Positions 19,307 through 28,820 of a DNA stretch of 64,000 nucleotides are shown here, one piece after another. Made by a program: the position numbers and the translations under genes. Numbering within the stretch: position 1 is the stretch's first letter; each line of letters starts with the position of its first letter. The notes beneath the pieces were generated by a model, which saw nothing but the letters and a program-made list of their open reading frames with translations, searched no databases and had not been told where the DNA came from. This stretch comes from Balneolaceae bacterium (GTDB lineage Bacteria > Bacteroidota > Rhodothermia > Balneolales > Balneolaceae), in the NCBI GenBank assembly GCA_020832285.1, contig JAFIFB010000120.1, forward strand, positions 1 through 64,000, written 5' to 3'.

Positions 19307-19549
19307 TTTTAAAGGAATTATCCCATTTTATAAACCACTTACCACAACAGGGTAATCGAATATCGCTAAATCGTTACATCTCAAAAATCATATATCATTA
19401 TATTTTGCGATTAAATATTTGTTAATACGTGATATAAAGCTTTTGTTATTGATTTCAAACAGTAACCAGTAACCTGCCACACATCTCTTATTTAATTTAT
19501 ATCTAAAATTTGGGGTAATTTCTCGGTAGACATTCTGAAAGAGGTGATT

Positions 19550-20755
19550 TCACTGTTGTAAAAGCTCCAGGGTCTCGATCGCCCAGGTAAAAACTGTGGT
19601 GGCATGTGTTCCACCCTCAGGGCGCATGTAAGTGATATTCTCCTTGCCTGCGGATCTTGCCTGTTCATACAGTTCATCACTGTTAAATACCGGGGCAACA
19701 CCGTCATCTGTTCCATGAGCAAGGAAAACAGGTGCTTCCGGAATATACATCAGATCGTTCAGGCTGAGAGCTTCCCGTAAATCCGATTCTCCGCCATTTA
19801 AATAACTTTGAATAAATTCTTCTTCAAAAAGGTTCTTACTTTCACGGGGCAATGTGTTTCTGATATGACTCCCGGAGTAGTCTCCCATAAACAATCCATC
19901 ACTGATTGCTTCTTCATGTGGAGGCTGAAAATAATAACTTAAAGGATTCTGAAGTTCATAGATTTGATGATAAGCGTAGATAAAATATGCATAACATTCT
20001 ACACATTCGTTCAGATCACCTATATTTTCCATGATGTATTCGGCAGTATCCGATAAATTAAAAATACCGCCGCCCATTGAAATCTTTCCGGGTATAATAG
20101 GTGAATTACCCATTTCAACCCTTTCAGCGAGGGCGAGGGTGGCAAAAGCTCCTTCAGAATAACCGATCATATTCACCATATAATCCGAAGGCGTCAGATT
20201 GTTATTTTCGATAAACTCCATGCCTGCCAGAATCATATCGTAACTCGCCGATGCAAGTGTTTCCTTGTGCTGGTAGGGATGTAATAGATCTGCTGTAACA
20301 CCAAAACCCAAATAATCTGGCAGAAAAGTAATGTAACCTTGTGCCGCAAAAATGGCCTTATTTGTAATTACCGAGGGAAGGGTGTTATCTACTGAGGGAG
20401 CTTCATTATTCGACAAAATGGTTGCATGCTGAACAGAAAGCAGGCCTGGATTTTCGATTCCTACAGGAACCATAATTGCACCGGAGGCTTCAATCGGATC
20501 ACCATTCAGTCCCACGGTATTATACACAACTCTGTACACGTCAATATCGTAAGCTATATAATTCCCCGCCTGCGACTGTCCCACCTGAGTCCAGAAAAAA
20601 TTCAATTGCTGTTGTGTAATCGTTCGGAATTTTTCAGCCGATACAAGATATTGTTCAGGTCGATCAGGATCCGATATGCTGTCTCCGGTATCACAGCCTG
20701 CTGCTATTGCCAAAAGACCGGCAATGAATATTACACCAAAAAGCTTAATTTTCAT
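19550..20755 (-). CDS. Alpha/beta-hydrolase lipoprotein (secretory-lipase-like)
   Basis: A 401-residue lipoprotein (lipobox A-A-G-C, Cys21) with an alpha/beta-hydrolase fold. The nucleophile elbow is G-Y-S-E-G with Ser200. Asp350 or Asp351 (H-G-T-D-D-G) and His384 (G-G-T-H) complete a catalytic triad in the expected order. A lid-like insertion rich in aromatic residues lies between about 235 and 320 and contains C-V-E-C. Overall layout resembles secretory lipases and feruloyl/acetyl esterases acting outside the cell. It is monocistronic and divergent from the beta-helix gene. Substrate unknown. Confidence 0.85.
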   Translation of the reverse strand: MKIKLFGVIFIAGLLAIAAGCDTGDSISDPDRPEQYLVSAEKFRTITQQQLNFFWTQVGQSQAGNYIAYDIDVYRVVYNTVGLNGDPIEASGAIMVPVGIENPGLLSVQHATILSNNEAPSVDNTLPSVITNKAIFAAQGYITFLPDYLGFGVTADLLHPYQHKETLASASYDMILAGMEFIENNNLTPSDYMVNMIGYSEGAFATLALAERVEMGNSPIIPGKISMGGGIFNLSDTAEYIMENIGDLNECVECYAYFIYAYHQIYELQNPLSYYFQPPHEEAISDGLFMGDYSGSHIRNTLPRESKNLFEEEFIQSYLNGGESDLREALSLNDLMYIPEAPVFLAHGTDDGVAPVFNSDELYEQARSAGKENITYMRPEGGTHATTVFTWAIETLELLQQ

Positions 20756-20811
20756 GAGTTGTATTTATAATAAAAAACCAATTTGTAATTTTATTTTTAC
20801 AGTAAATAAAA

Positions 20812-20839
20812 AAATCAGGCTGCGGACTTAACCTGATTT
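20812..20839 (-). terminator. Minus-strand terminator-like hairpin in the hydrolase leader
   Basis: An 8-bp stem (AAATCAGG 20812-20819, CCTGATTT 20832-20839) is followed on the minus strand by a T-rich run. It lies 57 bp upstream of the hydrolase ATG and not behind any gene, so it could attenuate the hydrolase transcript. No leader peptide or riboswitch was recognised. Confidence 0.35.
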
Positions 20840-21014
20840 ATAATCACTTTTTTGGATGTTGCAGCGTTTGTAAAAACCGAACTGGAATTACGTTTTAAAA
20901 CACATGCTTTTCAGTTAAAAAATTCGTGAAATCAATTACTTTTAACAGAATACAATTAAAAAATTAAAAACGTTACCAGATAGTATTATTATTTCTCATC
21001 CAAGCCAAGAAAAA

Positions 21015-22298
21015 TTGAACATAAGAAGCTTGATATTCAGCCTTTTTGGGCTGTTGGTGCCATTTATATTTCTCCTTTCAGGATGCAACGGGAACAACTC
21101 TGTCAGTCAAAATGGCGAACCCGACCTCATTCTCCCGGGGCCTGACGCCCAGCAAATCATCCAGCAGGCTTTCATTGATGCCGAAGAAGGTGATGTTATT
21201 CGATTTGGTGAAGGCACATTTGAACTAACTGCCACAATTACTCTCAACAATAAAACCGGTGTAACTCTGAAAGGAAGCGGCCGGGATGAAACAGTGTTTT
21301 CATTTTCAGGCCAGACAGATGGGTCTGACGGGCTGCTCATCTCCAACTCTTCCGGAATCATCGTACAGGATTTAACCATAAGTGACACACCCGGGGATGG
21401 ATTGAAGGTACGAGATACAGACGGGATTGTGATTTACAGGGTAGGTGCGGTATGGAGCGGTGAGCCGTCATCGGAGAATGGGGCCTATGGAATTTATCCC
21501 GTACTGAGCAGTAATGTCATGATTGATGAAAGCTATGCCTATGGTGCATCAGATGCGGGAATTTATGTGGGGCAGTCCGACAGGGTTATCGTTAGAAATT
21601 CTCTGGCTGAAGGAAATGTAGCCGGAATTGAAATAGAAAATACAACAAATGCAGATGTTTATGGAAATACGGTAACCGACAATACGGGCGGGATTATGGT
21701 TTTTGATCTTCCCTGGCTGTCTGTAAGCGGCAGCCATGTGAGAGTATTCAATAACGTGGTTCAGCATAACGGCAGAGTTAATTTTGCCCCCGCCGGGAAT
21801 ATTGTAGCCCAGGTACCTGCCGGTACCGGAATTCTGGTGATGAGCACAAACAACGTAGAAGTTTTTGATAACGAAATTGAAGAAAACAACGTGATCGGAA
21901 CCGGGGTTTTCAGCATTAATTCGATGATTGAACTTGGTGAACTTCCTTCAAACGTTCAGATGGATGAATCGTACAATACGAATAATGTTTACATTCACGG
22001 TAACAGCTACAGTCGAAGTAACATATATGTTTCACCAGAAGACCAAAATACGATCGGAAATCTGTTAACTCAGAGTTTTGGAGAAAATCCAATTCCTGAT
22101 ATTATGCTTGATGGTTTTTTGTCTGGTGATGCAAATGAATCCGGTGATATTTGTGTTCAGAACAATATCGGCAGCGGTTTTGTAAATCTGAATATTCCCT
22201 TCAGTTTTCCAGATAATATAAGTTTTGATTCCAGTCCGCACGATTGCAGCCTGGAGCCGCTTCCGGAGGTTCAGGTTGAAATTCCTGTATATAATTGA
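21015..22298 (+). CDS. Parallel beta-helix lipoprotein (TIGR03805-like)
   Basis: The 427-residue product starts at TTG (21015). No ATG exists before the lipobox L-L-S-G-C (Cys24), and only this start gives a complete signal peptide. Residues about 35-340 form a right-handed parallel beta-helix with repeated N-x-V/G-V-x-x turns (I-I-V-Q-D-L-T-I-S-D-T-P-G-D-G-L; A-G-I-E-I-E-N-T-T-N-A-D-V-Y). Architecture and partner match the beta-helix family that regularly sits beside cytochrome-like proteins of the TIGR03806 type. The next gene starts 4 bp after this stop and is such a protein, so they are one operon. The pair acts in the envelope; its reaction is not known to me. Confidence 0.85.
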   Translation: MNIRSLIFSLFGLLVPFIFLLSGCNGNNSVSQNGEPDLILPGPDAQQIIQQAFIDAEEGDVIRFGEGTFELTATITLNNKTGVTLKGSGRDETVFSFSGQTDGSDGLLISNSSGIIVQDLTISDTPGDGLKVRDTDGIVIYRVGAVWSGEPSSENGAYGIYPVLSSNVMIDESYAYGASDAGIYVGQSDRVIVRNSLAEGNVAGIEIENTTNADVYGNTVTDNTGGIMVFDLPWLSVSGSHVRVFNNVVQHNGRVNFAPAGNIVAQVPAGTGILVMSTNNVEVFDNEIEENNVIGTGVFSINSMIELGELPSNVQMDESYNTNNVYIHGNSYSRSNIYVSPEDQNTIGNLLTQSFGENPIPDIMLDGFLSGDANESGDICVQNNIGSGFVNLNIPFSFPDNISFDSSPHDCSLEPLPEVQVEIPVYN

Positions 22299-22302
22299 AA
22301 AG

Positions 22303-23445
22303 ATGAATAGATCAGCTTCTTCGAATCAGTATAAAGAGATTGGCGCGAATCTGTTCGCTCCTTTTCTTTTCTGCACTGGTTTATGTTTACTCCTTTTGAC
22401 TTTATATTCTTGCCAGTATTCAGAAGAAAATTACAATGACGGTCTTAATATCCCGCCCCAAGGCTATCATTCTAATCTGTCTGAATATGGTTTTTTCAGT
22501 GGTAAGATGAGAAATTTAGATCCTGTGGATTCACTGCTGCCTTATGACCTGAATACAGAGCTTTTTTCTGATTATACCAAAAAACAGAGGTTTGTTTACA
22601 TTCCCGAAGGAGAACCGGCAAAAATTCCGGACGGAAACAGAGTCGTATTCCCGGAAGGTTCGCTACTGATTAAGAATTTTTACTACCCGCACGATGAAAG
22701 TGATCCTGCCCTTGGCCGGACCCTTATTGAAACACGCCTTTTGAAGCTCCGACAGGGCAACTGGACAGCAAACACCTATGTCTGGAATGAAGAACAAACC
22801 GAAGCGTTTTTACGGCAAACCGGCTCCAATCAGGAAATATCATGGCTCGATTACAAGGGAGTGGAGCGTATGGTCAATTACCGGATTCCATCTGTGAATG
22901 ATTGCAGTACCTGTCATTCCAAGCAGTCTAAATTGGTTCCGCTGGGTCCGGAAGCTGAAAATCTGAACAGAGAATATGCCTACAGCAGCGGGAAGGAAAA
23001 CCAGTTGGAAAAATGGAGAAGCCGTGGCTTCTTATCCGCAGATACAGAACTGGCTTCACTGTCTGAAATGCCGGTTTGGGATGATCCATCCACAGGAACA
23101 CTGAACAATCGCGCACGTGCTTACCTGCATGTAAACTGCTCAAGCTGCCACAACCCTGCAGGTTCGGCCCGAAATTCAGCTCTGTTTCTTGAATACACGC
23201 AGGAAGATCCCTACTATATCGGCGTTTGTAAAACACCGGTAGCAGCCGGTTCCGGGTCGGGTGGGCTAAGGTACAGTATTGAACCGGGAAGTCCGGATGA
23301 ATCTATCCTGTTCTACAGAATGGAATCGGTAAAACCGCAGGAAAGAATGCCGGAAATCGGACGAACTGTGGTTCATGAAGAAGCCGTAGTTTTGATTCGC
23401 GATTGGATCGAAAAGATGGATTTGCCGGCCTGTGGCGGTTCCTGA
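22303..23445 (+). CDS. Di-haem cytochrome-c-like lipoprotein (TIGR03806-like)
   Basis: A 380-residue protein. The start ATG 22303 is chosen because it directly follows the upstream stop and precedes a hydrophobic signal ending L-Y-S-C (Cys37). Residues about 60-195 match the conserved non-haem domain of this family (L-P-Y-D-L-N-T-E-L-F-S-D-Y-T-K-K). Two c-type haem sites follow, C-S-T-C-H at 201-205 and C-S-S-C-H at 279-283, with a likely distal Met in M-P-E-I-G-R near the end. It probably passes electrons in an envelope redox reaction together with the beta-helix lipoprotein encoded just upstream. Confidence 0.88.
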   Translation: MNRSASSNQYKEIGANLFAPFLFCTGLCLLLLTLYSCQYSEENYNDGLNIPPQGYHSNLSEYGFFSGKMRNLDPVDSLLPYDLNTELFSDYTKKQRFVYIPEGEPAKIPDGNRVVFPEGSLLIKNFYYPHDESDPALGRTLIETRLLKLRQGNWTANTYVWNEEQTEAFLRQTGSNQEISWLDYKGVERMVNYRIPSVNDCSTCHSKQSKLVPLGPEAENLNREYAYSSGKENQLEKWRSRGFLSADTELASLSEMPVWDDPSTGTLNNRARAYLHVNCSSCHNPAGSARNSALFLEYTQEDPYYIGVCKTPVAAGSGSGGLRYSIEPGSPDESILFYRMESVKPQERMPEIGRTVVHEEAVVLIRDWIEKMDLPACGGS

Positions 23446-23465
23446 AATTTCCATTCTAATCCTGC

Positions 23466-24215
23466 TTACTGAGCACATCGAAAACCGATTTCTCTGCTTC
23501 TGTTTTGCCGGAATGTATATACCCGCCAGTATGTCCGGATGGTGAAAGGTAATTGGAATGAACTTCCTCCGCGGATCACTCTCAGACCTTTCTCCTCTGT
23601 TGGGTAATAAACTCTTCTGATCGGATCACCCTGATACTGCATGTACCAGTCACCGATCCATTCATACACGTTTCCGCTCATATCGTAAATGCCAAGTCCG
23701 TTCGGTTTTTTGGTGCCAACTGTGCGGCTGATCGGCGGGCTATTGTAGCGGAAGTGAGCATAGTAGTGGAGGCTGTCACGGATGTTTGTCCCCGAAAACA
23801 TCTCGACTTTTCCTCCTGATCTTGCAGCATACTCCCACTCCGTTTCTTTCGGAAGCCGGAAACCTAGCGATTCACAAAACGCCAGGGCTTCATCCCATGA
23901 TACATCCACCACGGCTCTGTCTCCCCGCTGTCGTTGCCATTCAGCCGGGAGCGGAATGCTGTTTAATCGGGCAAATTCATCGAACTGAGCGTATGTAACC
24001 GGATATCTGCCGATGTAAAAATTATCCAGCCGAACACGGTGCACCGGCAGGGCATCGGGATTATGCTCAAAAAAGAGATCACCCATCAAAAACTCTCCTC
24101 CTTCAACAAAAATCATTTCATACTCAATCTCTGATGCCGATTCGTATTCTGATTGAGCCGTGAGAGTTAAAGGTAAAAGAAAAATAGCGGCTGGTATGAT
24201 GGTGCCAATCCGCAT
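23466..24215 (-). CDS. Formylglycine-generating-enzyme-like (SUMF1) protein, exported
   Basis: The 249-residue protein has a signal peptide (1-20, L-T-A-Q) and an FGE-sulfatase/SUMF1 domain: V-E-G-G-E-F-L-M-G, R-L-P-K-E-T-E-W-E-Y-A-A-R, G-N-V-Y-E-W, and the final R-G-G-S-S-F ... G-F-R. In formylglycine-generating enzymes a copper-binding cysteine pair lies in the last block, in the form C-R-x-x-x-R. Here that stretch reads T-I-R-T-Y-W-R with no cysteine, so sulfatase activation by the known mechanism is unlikely. Such catalytically altered members are common and often ligand-binding. No sulfatase gene is nearby. It converges on the cytochrome gene across only 20 bp. Confidence 0.88.
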   Translation of the reverse strand: MRIGTIIPAAIFLLPLTLTAQSEYESASEIEYEMIFVEGGEFLMGDLFFEHNPDALPVHRVRLDNFYIGRYPVTYAQFDEFARLNSIPLPAEWQRQRGDRAVVDVSWDEALAFCESLGFRLPKETEWEYAARSGGKVEMFSGTNIRDSLHYYAHFRYNSPPISRTVGTKKPNGLGIYDMSGNVYEWIGDWYMQYQGDPIRRVYYPTEEKGLRVIRGGSSFQLPFTIRTYWRVYTFRQNRSREIGFRCAQ

Positions 24216-24406
24216 GATTCAGAATGTTAAGTGTTAACAGAATATTCTGTACTAATTTTTGCCGGATTCTGTTGCAGAATACCTGGCATACGCCACTGGG
24301 TTTGCTTGCAGACCCTTCAGGTATAACCTTGCAGATTTTCTATTAGATTAATGCTTAAAAGGAGATTTATATTTTTCGAAATCCTGAAGGTTTTTGAATA
24401 AAATGC

Positions 24407-26473
24407 CTATCGCTCCTGCAGTTCCGGCCGTTCGATAAACGGAATCCCCTCAACAATCCAGGGAGCGGGTTCTTTGCCCAGCAGATAGTGTGCGTGCCAT
24501 TCCATCGCCCGGTTAGCATAGTCGATCTGGTTTTCACGGCGGCCGAGCCCGTGGCCTTCGCCTTCATATACCAGCATCACAAACTCTTTATGCATCCGGC
24601 GCATCGTTGTATAGAGTTCCACTCCCTGGTTGAAAGGTACGGCTCCATCATCCGTGCCGAACATCAGCATCAGAGGAGTTTCACTGTTTTCGATCTGATG
24701 GAGAGGTGAATTTTCGAGAAAGTATTCCTTGTCTTCCCACCATGGATAGGGGAAACGGCCCTGGCTGGTTTCAAAAATATAGCCCTGGTGAAATCCCGAA
24801 CTCCAGTAAATAGAGTTGTACATACTGATGAGGTTCACCAGCGGAGCCCCGGCTACGGCTGAGGAAAAAAGATCGGTTTGTGTAATAATAAAATTGGTAT
24901 GATATCCGCCCCATGAATGCCCTGTTAGTCCGATTTTGCCGGGATCGACCATTCCGGTTTCAAGAACCGTTTCTACAGCGGGCACGACACTTTCCACGGC
25001 CGACATTCCAGGCCGGTTCAGTTCATAGGTGATGTCGGGCATAAAAACAAAGTACCCTTCCGATGAAAATCGCCGCTGGTTGTATGCACTGGTCCGGCTG
25101 GGCAGTGAATAATTATGAAGAGTCTGTGACATTCTTTCATAGATCAGTACAATCATCGGGTACTGCTGACCGGGATCGTAGTTGGCCGGGTAGAGCAGGC
25201 GCCCTTCCAGTTCTTCACCGCGCTTGTTTGTAAAATGGATCAGCTCATCTTCTGCCCAGTAAAAATCTTCCTGTTGGGGATTGGTATTCGTAAGCGCCAC
25301 AGGACTGCCAAACTCTGCATCCGTGAGGTAATAATTGGGTGAATTCACGGCGGTTTGCCGCTGATAGATGTATCGCGGGACATCTTCGGCTTTCACCAGG
25401 TTTGAGATAGCGGCCGATTCGTAGATGAGTGTTTCAACTTCGCCATTCAGGTTTACCCTTGCGTAACCGCGATCTTTGGTGCGCTCACCAAATTTATTCA
25501 GGTAAAACGGATCCTCAGGATTGATTTCGGTTGTTTCAAAATCAAGACGCTGCTGGCGGTAGCGGATTTTATGTTCGCGCCCGTCTGTGATTCGTTCAAT
25601 ACGACTGCCGTCTGGGGATGCTTTGTATACGTCAAATTCATCATATAGCAACACCCATTCATCCAGGTGCTGCTGCATCACCCGCTGGCGCGACTGCAAG
25701 GGATCATCCTGCCAGTGCCAGATTAGTTTTTCATACTCCGCTTCATCGCTTTCCAGCACACGGGTGCTCATCGTTTCAAGATTGATCAGGTGAACACCGT
25801 TACCGATCTGGTCGTGAGAATCGATAAGGTAAGCGAGTTTGGTTCCCTCTTCATTAAGTTCATATTCTGCCACATTACCAATCAGTTGATTGGTTCCGGC
25901 CTCAAGGTTACGGAGAATCAGATCATATCCGCGAATTTCGGAATTTTCTGGCCGGTATTTTCTCATCAGCAGGATGCGGCCGTCTTCCGAAAATTCATAA
26001 GTTGAAATATTGTTAAACGTATCAATCTCTGCTGAGGAAAGATCCTTGAGTGCAAGCTGATATTTGATCCGTTCGTTTTGATCAGACATCTGCCTTCTCT
26101 CCTCCTCCGAAACGCCGATCAGAAATGCGAACCAGCGGTTGTCAGCACTGAAACCGGGACGCAGTGCGTGCTCAAATTTTTTTCCATCATCGGGGTCTTC
26201 TCCCGTTTGTTGAAGCATCAGCCAACCGTCTCCTTCCACCAGGTGTATGGTCCAGGAAAACCAGTCTGCGTTGGGTGAAAGCTGAGCCGTGCTTATCCGC
26301 TGCCACTGGGCATAATCTTCGGGTTTTAAATCTTTTTTCTGCTCCGTGGCCTGGCCTGAAGGTTCGGGTTTGATTCCTGCAGCGTCTGCAAATTCCGCAC
26401 TGCTAATCCAAAATAAGCAGGCAATTAGCAGTATTATGGAGGGTTGAGAATGAATCAGGCTGGTTTTCATCAT
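24407..26473 (-). CDS. S9-family (prolyl-oligopeptidase-type) peptidase, exported
   Basis: A 688-residue serine peptidase with a signal peptide (about 1-31, A-E-F-A-D-A), an N-terminal beta-propeller (about 50-430) and a C-terminal alpha/beta-hydrolase domain. Ser520 lies in G-H-S-W-G-G. Asp608 or Asp609 (G-T-D-D-G-A) and His641 (G-E-G-H-G-L-G) complete the triad. The layout is closest to exported S9 acyl-peptide or glutamyl-type peptidases of Bacteroidota that trim short peptides in the periplasm. It is followed by a 191-bp spacer and preceded by a repeat-bearing one, so it is probably transcribed alone. Confidence 0.92.
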   Translation of the reverse strand: MMKTSLIHSQPSIILLIACLFWISSAEFADAAGIKPEPSGQATEQKKDLKPEDYAQWQRISTAQLSPNADWFSWTIHLVEGDGWLMLQQTGEDPDDGKKFEHALRPGFSADNRWFAFLIGVSEEERRQMSDQNERIKYQLALKDLSSAEIDTFNNISTYEFSEDGRILLMRKYRPENSEIRGYDLILRNLEAGTNQLIGNVAEYELNEEGTKLAYLIDSHDQIGNGVHLINLETMSTRVLESDEAEYEKLIWHWQDDPLQSRQRVMQQHLDEWVLLYDEFDVYKASPDGSRIERITDGREHKIRYRQQRLDFETTEINPEDPFYLNKFGERTKDRGYARVNLNGEVETLIYESAAISNLVKAEDVPRYIYQRQTAVNSPNYYLTDAEFGSPVALTNTNPQQEDFYWAEDELIHFTNKRGEELEGRLLYPANYDPGQQYPMIVLIYERMSQTLHNYSLPSRTSAYNQRRFSSEGYFVFMPDITYELNRPGMSAVESVVPAVETVLETGMVDPGKIGLTGHSWGGYHTNFIITQTDLFSSAVAGAPLVNLISMYNSIYWSSGFHQGYIFETSQGRFPYPWWEDKEYFLENSPLHQIENSETPLMLMFGTDDGAVPFNQGVELYTTMRRMHKEFVMLVYEGEGHGLGRRENQIDYANRAMEWHAHYLLGKEPAPWIVEGIPFIERPELQER

Positions 26474-26510
26474 AATCTTTTTTGATTGATGGCTTATCCC
26501 TTTGAAATAA

Positions 26511-26646
26511 ACAACCTGACAGCACCTGCTGGATCTGTCAGAGTTGTGTACCAGGTAATTACCTTGATGCTGATAAAAGGCCGAAAAGGCTCAGAGGGAT
26601 CGGGACCAGAAAAACACTGGCCCCGAGGGCATGCTGTCAGGTCGCT
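26511..26646 (+). repeat. Diverged palindromic repeat, copy B
   Basis: It opens AACAACCTGACAG and ends TGTCAGGTCGCT, like the other family copies, but its interior has diverged. The outer stem is perfect over 10 bp with different bases from the other copies: CCTGACAGCA 26515-26524 with TGCTGTCAGG 26632-26641. Behind it, 26690-26740 resembles 60,200-60,250 (both contain CCATCATTTGT in a shared stretch of about 45 bp). The rest of the 305-bp spacer shows no gene. Confidence 0.6.
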
Positions 26647-26778
26647 AAACAGATACGATCCGAACCTCTGGGTTTGCCATATTGTACGTGCATCCAGTAC
26701 TCTTTCAGGTCTTCCAAGACGCCATCATTTGTATTCAGACTGAGTATGAAAACCCGGTATCGTGATTACGGAATATAA

Positions 26779-28161
26779 TCAGTTCAGCCGGTGCCGGATC
26801 TCTTCCAGCAGTTCGTCAATCTCTTCACGGCTCAGATACTCTCCTTGCCGAATGACTCCCTCGATGGCGTGGCCGAAGGGAAGTGTTTCCAGCGGGTTAA
26901 CACTGAGAAGCAAGAGGTCGGCACTGAAACCCGGTAACACTTTGCCCGTCAGGTTTTCCTCACCAAGATAGTGTCCTACATTCACCGTACCTGTTCGCAG
27001 TGCTTCAAACGGAGTGAGGCCGGCATCGATCTTGATTTCGAGCTCGCGGTGGACCGAAAAGCCGGGTGGGTTGAAGATTTGCGGGGCATCGGCACCGAGA
27101 AGTAACAGGTCCGGGCCTTCCTCGTAAAGGGCGCGTGTCAGCTGCTTGCGGATTTCGAGAAAACGACGGGCCTGTTCGGGGTCGTATTCTGGTACAGAAC
27201 GAATTTCATTAACGCGTTCGCTCCAATTTTGCACCATATCGGAAGGCAGGATGTCCATACCCGGCCACTGACGCATTGTTTCAGTTGACAGGTCCGGATT
27301 GAAGACATTCTCCAGCAGTGTATTGGTCGGTGAATTGCCTACTCCTGTTTCAACAGTCAGTCGTGCCGCTTCAGTGATCCGGGCTTCATCGACCTGTGGA
27401 GTCAGATCATAGCCAAACCAGATGGTTGGCGGGTCTTCCCGATCTTCCGGATCACCAGCCAAAAACTCCATGTAGCGATCCAGGTGGTCTATGGTGCCGT
27501 ATGGCGCCTCCAGAGCATGGAGCAGGCCCACAGAAAAGGGAATGTGCCCGGAAAATTCGATTCCGAGCGCGTTAGCTTCATCTGCCATGGCATTAAAGAC
27601 CTCCAGACTCATGCCGGTTGCTACTTTAAGCAGGTCATGACCAGCTTCATAATGTTCGTTAACCCTGGCACGGGCTGTTTCGACATCCGGCGCGGAACCA
27701 CCGCTTAAGGACGGGCTTGCCGACATGATTCTGGGGCTGATAATCTCTCCCCGCTCCGCGGCTTCGCGAAGTTCCAGATGCAACGGATTACCGGCCATAC
27801 TTCGCACGAATGTCACCCCCTGGGCTACATAAAGTGCCAGCATATCTTCTGCATATTGTCGGCCTTGCCCGGCACCCGGAATATGTCCGTGCATCTCTGC
27901 CAGTCCCGGCATCACATAATAATCACCTTCGATAACGGTAGCTCCGTCGGGTAGAATCGCTTCATCGGACGCACCGACCCATTCGATGAGTCCATCGACG
28001 ATAACAACAGTCTGGCCTGTAAGAATTTCCTCGTCTTCCATTGTCAGTAAATTTACGTTGCTCAGAATCAGTGAATCCTCCGGGAATGGCGATTCTTGTT
28101 CACAGGCGGAAAAAAGTAGCAGGAATATCAAAATTGGCAGAAAAAATTCGGATCGGTTCAT
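26779..28161 (-). CDS. Amidohydrolase lipoprotein (imidazolonepropionase-like)
   Basis: A 460-residue lipoprotein (lipobox F-S-A-C, Cys20) of the metal-dependent amidohydrolase superfamily. The first metal pair is His91 and His93 (M-H-G-H), followed by F-S-G-H-I-P-F, T-I-D-H-L-D-R-Y and L-L-G-A-D-A-P, which fit the remaining metal ligands and the catalytic Asp. The strand-rich N-terminal and C-terminal parts form the usual composite sandwich. Exported relatives in Bacteroidota are annotated as prolidase-like or imidazolonepropionase-like. The sequence gives no substrate. It may act with the S9 peptidase gene downstream on the same strand, though 305 bp and a repeat separate them. Confidence 0.9.
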   Translation of the reverse strand: MNRSEFFLPILIFLLLFSACEQESPFPEDSLILSNVNLLTMEDEEILTGQTVVIVDGLIEWVGASDEAILPDGATVIEGDYYVMPGLAEMHGHIPGAGQGRQYAEDMLALYVAQGVTFVRSMAGNPLHLELREAAERGEIISPRIMSASPSLSGGSAPDVETARARVNEHYEAGHDLLKVATGMSLEVFNAMADEANALGIEFSGHIPFSVGLLHALEAPYGTIDHLDRYMEFLAGDPEDREDPPTIWFGYDLTPQVDEARITEAARLTVETGVGNSPTNTLLENVFNPDLSTETMRQWPGMDILPSDMVQNWSERVNEIRSVPEYDPEQARRFLEIRKQLTRALYEEGPDLLLLGADAPQIFNPPGFSVHRELEIKIDAGLTPFEALRTGTVNVGHYLGEENLTGKVLPGFSADLLLLSVNPLETLPFGHAIEGVIRQGEYLSREEIDELLEEIRHRLN

Positions 28162-28449
28162 GGCTTTTTCATTTTATATAATTTCAGTTGAATCACAGCA
28201 AGTAATGATATGCGTATTGTTGTATTGTAATGAAAGACAAATATCCCAGAGATCTCTTGGTAAAATATCCAGGTTTCATGTAGCATGTACAAATTAACAA
28301 AAATCAAAAAAAAAGCAAGAGACTTGAGGAAGAGGAGTTATCCCATTTTTTAAAAATTTTGATAACAAATTGGGTTTTTAAACCCCCACGCCACCGAAGA
28401 CTTTGAGAGGCAGGCTTTATGAAGTATGTGTTTAGATCTTTATTATAAA

Positions 28450-28616
28450 CAACCTGCCAGAGTTTGAGCGGAGCGAAATCCTGGCAGAGTTGTGGTTTGG
28501 GGGTATGGTTGGCTTTAAGGCATTTCAGGGCAGAACGTTGCGACTCTGTCATGAGCCCATGAATAGAGCAAGGGCACTCTTGCCGCATAGCGATCCCTTA
28601 GTAGGGACAGGTCGAT
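28450..28616 (+). repeat. Long palindromic repeat, copy C (partly decayed)
   Basis: This copy matches copy A closely through AACAACCTGCCAGAG and the TTTGAGCGGAGCGAAATC stretch, and again at AAGGGCACTCTTGCCGCA. Its right inner arm (CTCTGTCATGAG) no longer pairs with CCTGGCAG, and the small hairpin is broken. Such decay suggests loss of selection on an old insertion. It lies in a 659-bp spacer (28,162-28,820) that otherwise contains no recognisable gene. Confidence 0.8.
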
Positions 28617-28820
28617 AATTAATTCTAATTTATTTTAAATTTGAGATTACGGGGAGACTTTTCAGTTTGAGGGGATTTTTCAGCAGCACATACGGTAGTA
28701 AAAATCTATTTTTGAGTTCACATAGTTTCCGTTTATAATCCTATGCATGTAATGCAGAATTTATTTGTATACCTGAGTAAGATCCCTGACAAATTGTATA
28801 AGCAAAATAATAAAAAAGCT

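Noticed and set aside
22225-22302. Earlier start for the di-haem cytochrome gene
   Set aside because: It would overlap the beta-helix gene by 74 bases and put a basic out-of-frame tail before the signal peptide. ATG 22,303 is directly behind the upstream stop.
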